64,000 nt of DNA from the NCBI GenBank assembly GCA_964535825.1, contig CAZHUC010000003.1:1-64000 (forward strand), in the 5' to 3' direction. Of the stretch, positions 60,072 to 64,000 are shown in pieces. Position 1 is the stretch's first letter, and each line of letters opens with the position of its first letter. A model generated the notes under the pieces. It was given only the letters and a program-made list of their open reading frames with translations. It was not told where the DNA came from and did not search any database. Position numbers and translations under genes: made by a program. Source of the DNA: CAZAQK01 sp964535825. Lineage in GTDB: Bacteria; Pseudomonadota; Alphaproteobacteria; Rickettsiales; SXRF01.

Positions 60072-61658
60072 ATGAACCATGAGAAAATAAACCTTATCGT
60101 CAGACAGGCCACTTTTGATGATGTCCCTGCCATCGCTGAAATGGCAAAGAGGGTGTACGGTGATCTTGCGATGAAAGAAGAGATGATCGCCGGGCAACTG
60201 ACCGCTTTCCCTCAGGGACAATTCGTTGCTACCTATAACGGAGAGATCGCCGGGCACTGCGCAACATTCATCATCTCCGAGGCCTTGGGCCTCAAATCCC
60301 ATAGCTGGCGGCAGATCACCGGTCATGGCTTTGCCTCTCGCCACGATCCGGAGGGTGATTATCTCTATGGCATGGAAATTTGTGTGGATGCACAGTTCCG
60401 TGGTCTGCGTATCGGCCAACGTCTTTATGATCGGCGCAAACAATTATGCAAAGACCTTAAACTGAAAGGCATCGTGTTCGGTGGTCGTATGCCGGGTCTG
60501 GCAAAAAAAGTGAAACAATATGGCTCGCCGCAAGCCTATGCGGAACAGGTGCAAAAAGGCGCAATACGCGATCAGGTCATTAGTTTCCAACTTCGCAATG
60601 GATTCAAGATCATAGGTTTGCTGGAAGATTATCTCCCGCTGGATACCGAGTCACTCGGGTATGCCACGCATATGGTATGGTACAATCCGAAGGTCGACCA
60701 CCATACCAATAAACCACAGGAACAGCGTGGTCGTACGCAGAATTCCGTTCGCATCGCCTCGGTGCAATATCAGGCGCGCAAGGTAAAATCGTTCGAAGAT
60801 TTTGCTGCGCAGATGGAATATTTCGTCGATGTGGCGGCGGATTACTCTTCGGATTTTGTGGTGTTCCCAGAGATGCTCACCATCCCGCTGCTTTCTATCG
60901 AGAATAAGAAACTCACACCCCAGCAATCCATCGAGAAAATTTCCAGCTACACGGAAGCCTTTGTATCATTCATGCAGAAGCTGGCCGTATCTTATAACAT
61001 CAATATTATTGGCGGTTCGCATCCGACCCTGATGAAAGACGGAAGCCTGGAAAATCATGCCTATATCTTTCTGCGCTCCGGTGCAGTGCATACACAGCCA
61101 AAGATCCACCCCACGCCGAATGAGCGCTATTGGTGGAACATTGAAGGCGGCGACAAGCTAAAAGCCATTCAAACCGATTGCGGGCCTATCGGTGTTCTGA
61201 TCTGTTATGACTCGGAATTCCCAGAACCGGTGCGTTACCTCACAGATCAGGGCATGAAGATATTGTTCGTTCCATTCTGTACTGATGAACGGCAGGGCTA
61301 TTTGCGCGTGCGCTATTGCTGTCAGGCGCGGGCGATCGAGAACCAGATCTATGTCGTGACCTCAGGCATTGTGGGCAACTTGCCTGATGTGGAGAACATG
61401 GATGTGCATTATGCTGAAAGCGGTATTTTCACACCATGCGATTTTCCATTCGCTCGTGATGGTATTGCGGCAATCGCTGATGCTAACACGGAAACGATCA
61501 TCTTTGCTGACCTTAAGCTAGACCAGCTCACCATCAGCCGAAATTCTGGCACAGTGCAGAACCTGAAAGACAGGAGGTTTGACCTGTATCGTGTGGAATG
61601 GAATCCAAAACCTGCTGCACAGCAAGAACCGGTCGTTAAGATTAAAGAGAAGCCATGA
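60072..61658 (+). CDS. GNAT acetyltransferase fused to nitrilase-family hydrolase
   Basis: Residues about 8-200 are a GNAT domain (VRQATFDDVPAIAEMAKRVYG, YGMEICVDAQFRGLRIGQRLYDRRKQLCKDLK with the acetyl-CoA loop). Residues about 225-505 are a carbon-nitrogen hydrolase with triad Glu in VVFPEMLTIP, Lys in PKIHPTPNERYWW and Cys in VLICYDSEFPEPVRY. Such GNAT-nitrilase fusions of about 520 residues are known as a group, but the substrate is not. The protein is cytosolic. GAGGGA precedes ATG 60072. It overlaps the SLC13 transporter by 4 nt, hinting that the carrier handles a related compound. Confidence 0.9.
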   Translation: MNHEKINLIVRQATFDDVPAIAEMAKRVYGDLAMKEEMIAGQLTAFPQGQFVATYNGEIAGHCATFIISEALGLKSHSWRQITGHGFASRHDPEGDYLYGMEICVDAQFRGLRIGQRLYDRRKQLCKDLKLKGIVFGGRMPGLAKKVKQYGSPQAYAEQVQKGAIRDQVISFQLRNGFKIIGLLEDYLPLDTESLGYATHMVWYNPKVDHHTNKPQEQRGRTQNSVRIASVQYQARKVKSFEDFAAQMEYFVDVAADYSSDFVVFPEMLTIPLLSIENKKLTPQQSIEKISSYTEAFVSFMQKLAVSYNINIIGGSHPTLMKDGSLENHAYIFLRSGAVHTQPKIHPTPNERYWWNIEGGDKLKAIQTDCGPIGVLICYDSEFPEPVRYLTDQGMKILFVPFCTDERQGYLRVRYCCQARAIENQIYVVTSGIVGNLPDVENMDVHYAESGIFTPCDFPFARDGIAAIADANTETIIFADLKLDQLTISRNSGTVQNLKDRRFDLYRVEWNPKPAAQQEPVVKIKEKP

Positions 61659-63505
61659 TAGCATTACCCATACTACTTACACTGGCAACGGTCATTGTTC
61701 TGTTCATCTGTTTCATTAAACAGCCGGCACCGATCGAACTTCTGGCACTGGCTGCTGTCGGGTTTCTGATTGCAACAGGCCTGTTGAAGATGGAGGATTT
61801 TCTAACCGTATTCTCCAATCCGGCGGCTATGACGGTGGCAGCTATGTTCATCCTAAGTGCTGCACTCGATAAAACCGGCGTGATCGATGCATTGGGCAAA
61901 TACGCACTGGCTGTTGCCTCGAAGAGTTATCTTCTTGCGCTGGGATTGATCCTTGCGATTGTATTCACCGGGTCGTTCTTCATCAACAACACTTCTATCG
62001 TGCTTATCATGATACCCGTGATGATCGCCTTGGCACACAGCCAGTCACTTTCCGCTTCTAAGCTACTTCTGCCACTTTCTTACATGTCGATCCTTGGCGG
62101 TACATGTACCATCATCGGTACATCCACCAACTTGTTGGTAGATGGTGTCGGTCAGCAAATGGGCATTCCTGCGTTCAGCATGTTCGAGATACTTGTGCCC
62201 GGCCTGGCTATGGCGGCGGTGGGCGGATCATATCTGCTGATCGTAGGCAGAAAACTACTGCCAGAGCGCAAATCGCTCTCTGAGTTCTTTGAGCAGCAAT
62301 TCCAGAAGAAATACATTACCCAGATACATGTCAGTGAAAAATCAGGTTTTGCCGGCAAGACGCTTGCTGAAGCTGGATTCACTGAAGAGGCAGGATATCA
62401 ACCGGTCAGGATCATCCGCAAGGCTGAAGAAAAGGATCATGGTATCCGCCGGTTCTTCAGTGGCTCGGAGCTTGTCAAAATTTTCCGCGAAAAGATCGAA
62501 TCCAAGAATTTTACTACGGATATTGAACTGGAATCGCGTTTGGAGGTCGGCGACCGCCTGGTACTTCTCACCAGCCAGCGTCAGGTGCTGACACACGCGA
62601 ATGAAGAAAACGAAGAATCAGTATTTGAAGAGAATGATGTGGCTGAAGATATGACGATCGTGATGGAAGGCATCGTCGCACCTGACTCAAGTTTTGTTGG
62701 CAAATATGTACGCCAATTAAAATGGGGCGATAATTACGACATACATATTCTGGCGGTGCACCGCCAGAATGGCAAGATCAGCACTGATTTCGAGGATGTA
62801 CAGCTTTCAGTAGGTGATACGTTGCTCTTACGAGGCAAGGAATCAGAGATACGCACGATCCTTGAAAATGATGAATTACTGAATCTCAGCAAACCTGTGA
62901 TGGATCCGTATAATATCAAGAAAGCTCCTATTGCCATCGCGGCGATCTTCGTTTCGGTGACACTGGCAGTACTGGGCGTGCTCCCCATCGCGGGCAGTGC
63001 CTTCCTGGCTGCGGTGACCGTGGTACTGGCGGGCTGCCTGAAAACGAATGATGCTTACAAAGCCCTGCATGCGGAAGTATTGCTGCTGATCTATGCAATG
63101 CTGGGTATCAGTCTGGCAATGGAGAAGACCGGCGCGATACATTTCATCGTCAATGGCATCATGACGCTGGTGGAAGATTACCCGGCATTCGTCATCATAT
63201 CGGTGTTGTACCTGATCACTTCATGTATCACTGAAATTTTCAGCAATAACGCAGCAGCCGTAATGCTAACGCCCATCGCAGTTGGTCTTGCCCAGCAGCT
63301 TGGTGTTGATCCTAAAGCTTTCGCAGTGGCCATCATGTTCGGCGCTTCGGCAAGCTTTGCCACACCGATCGGCTACCAGACCAATACGCTCGTATTTAAC
63401 GCCGGTGGTTATCGCTTTACGGATTATCTGCGCATAGGGCTGCCGATGAATATCATCATGTGGATCGCGGCGTCGATCATTATCCCTTGGTATTGGGGGC
63501 TATAA
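61655..63505 (+). CDS. SLC13/DASS-family transporter with two TrkA-C domains
   Basis: The 616-residue protein has about 11-13 spans. The sodium/substrate motifs are GTSTNLLVDG near residue 155 and FSNNAAAVMLTPIA near 530. Between the halves, residues about 210-410 are two RCK/TrkA-C-like cytosolic domains (QIHVSEKSGFAGKTLAEAGF and GIVAPDSSFVGKYVRQLKWG). The family moves dicarboxylates, sulfate or similar anions across the inner membrane. The substrate is unknown. Confidence 0.9.
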   Translation: MIALPILLTLATVIVLFICFIKQPAPIELLALAAVGFLIATGLLKMEDFLTVFSNPAAMTVAAMFILSAALDKTGVIDALGKYALAVASKSYLLALGLILAIVFTGSFFINNTSIVLIMIPVMIALAHSQSLSASKLLLPLSYMSILGGTCTIIGTSTNLLVDGVGQQMGIPAFSMFEILVPGLAMAAVGGSYLLIVGRKLLPERKSLSEFFEQQFQKKYITQIHVSEKSGFAGKTLAEAGFTEEAGYQPVRIIRKAEEKDHGIRRFFSGSELVKIFREKIESKNFTTDIELESRLEVGDRLVLLTSQRQVLTHANEENEESVFEENDVAEDMTIVMEGIVAPDSSFVGKYVRQLKWGDNYDIHILAVHRQNGKISTDFEDVQLSVGDTLLLRGKESEIRTILENDELLNLSKPVMDPYNIKKAPIAIAAIFVSVTLAVLGVLPIAGSAFLAAVTVVLAGCLKTNDAYKALHAEVLLLIYAMLGISLAMEKTGAIHFIVNGIMTLVEDYPAFVIISVLYLITSCITEIFSNNAAAVMLTPIAVGLAQQLGVDPKAFAVAIMFGASASFATPIGYQTNTLVFNAGGYRFTDYLRIGLPMNIIMWIAASIIIPWYWGL

Positions 63506-63517
63506 TCATAAAGCTAT

Positions 63518-63847
63518 ATGTTGCTATTCTTCGTTGCAACCGCAAGCATGGGCTTCATCGGTTACGAATATGGGCTGAAGGGTAGGAAACGCCATGTATC
63601 CACGAGTTTGTTTGCCGTGATCATTGCCGTGGTGCTCACAATCATTCTTGATATCGACCGGCCACGTCGCGGCCTGATACAGATCAGTGATGACAGTTTG
63701 ATTCGTTTGCAGCAGGTGATCGGGCAGGATGCATTGCTTTCTGCGCCTGAAATGGAAGAAAAAAGTGAAGTAAGTGAACCACAAGCAGAAGAAGCTAAGG
63801 CAGAGGCCGAACCAGTAGAAAAACCGCAGGTGGTTACCCAGAAATAA
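63518..63847 (+). pseudogene. C-terminal piece of a bestrophin-like (DUF4239) protein
   Basis: The 109-residue frame has two hydrophobic segments (LLFFVATASMGFIGYEYGL, LFAVIIAVVLTIILDI) then DRPRRGLIQISDDSL. The I-L-D-x-DRPRRGLI segment is, from memory, the hallmark of the end of DUF4239 proteins, which are usually about 250 residues. The N-terminal half is absent because the SLC13 gene ends 12 bp earlier. The acidic Glu/Ala tail is extra. It may be a remnant or a stand-alone short protein. Confidence 0.55.
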
Positions 63848-63865
63848 TTAGGGAAGGGGCAAGAG

Positions 63866-63994
63866 GTGGCCCCACTGCATACATTGCTTGGGTTCAAGGA
63901 AACACTGTTCCTTGTGATCTTCACATGGCTTGCTATTGCTGGCGCGGGTAGGGCATCAGTGGATCATTTCATCGAGAAGAATTGCAGGACTTAA
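63866..63994 (+). CDS. Doubtful short frame, possibly a transporter/DoxX-like fragment
   Basis: A GTG-started frame of 42 codons encodes one hydrophobic segment (ETLFLVIFTWLAIAGAGRAS) and ends just before the window edge. The GAGRAS-VDHFI end vaguely recalls DoxX C termini. There is no clear ribosome site; it is kept only because the codons are open and gene-like. Confidence 0.25.
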   Translation: MAPLHTLLGFKETLFLVIFTWLAIAGAGRASVDHFIEKNCRT

Positions 63995-64000
63995 ATACTA

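Overview
The window reads as a piece of an alphaproteobacterial chromosome of roughly 50% GC, probably a draft assembly because it holds a 100-N scaffold gap. Evidence for the class: a MipZ division-site ATPase, a UPF0262 gene between hisD and infA, the murA-hisG-hisD-UPF0262-infA-maf order, a short-form HisG, and an initiator tRNA of alphaproteobacterial type. The order or family cannot be fixed from the sequence alone.

Layout. 1-9.8 kb: tRNA-Glu and bamE (minus strand), then dcd-murA-hisG-hisD-UPF0262-infA-maf-comM (plus strand), then a well-formed cobalamin riboswitch in front of an unrecognised helical protein gene. 9.75-16.9 kb: a tightly packed minus-strand run, thiL-nusB-ribH-ribBA-ribE-ribD-lipoprotein-nrdR-glyA-rpiB. 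17.1-22.5 kb: a TSUP permease, mipZ, a J-domain gene, murJ, cutA, tRNA-Gln and a lone receiver protein.

22.7-37.5 kb: a type I secretion and signalling locus. A 751-residue Asn/Asp-rich protein carries twelve in-phase 21-residue repeats. It is followed by a stable hairpin, two dissimilar ABC exporter genes that look like an asymmetric heterodimer (one with Walker A Lys, catalytic Glu and H-loop His all replaced), an HlyD-type adaptor, a receiver/HATPase protein, a two-receiver hybrid kinase with HPt, and a degenerate kinase with receiver and HPt. A convergent TolC gene completes the exporter.

37.76-51.85 kb: a 14-kb integrated element in the initiator tRNA-Met gene, bounded by a 49-bp exact direct repeat. 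It encodes a tyrosine integrase, an excisionase-like HTH protein, a putative replication initiator, a CzcCBA-type heavy-metal efflux system with a CzcI-like protein, a three-gene cassette (membrane protein plus two ComEC-like metallo-beta-lactamase-fold proteins), an outer-membrane barrel and small unknown proteins. A palindrome recurs at three places in the element and may be its own operator.

52-59.9 kb: a minus-strand envelope locus (secreted protein, terminator, outer-membrane protein, secreted protein, ECF sigma factor, membrane anti-sigma, subtilisin-like protease), flanked on both sides by an identical 25-bp direct repeat. 60-64 kb: a GNAT-nitrilase fusion, an SLC13-type transporter, an apparent C-terminal piece of a bestrophin-like (DUF4239) protein and a doubtful short reading frame at the edge.

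The strongest candidates for undescribed biology are the heterodimeric secretion system with its non-RTX repeat substrate and built-in phosphorelay, the B12-riboswitch-controlled unknown gene, the MBL/MBL/membrane cassette on the element, and the sigma/anti-sigma/protease locus. All functions are read from sequence by eye; no searches were run.
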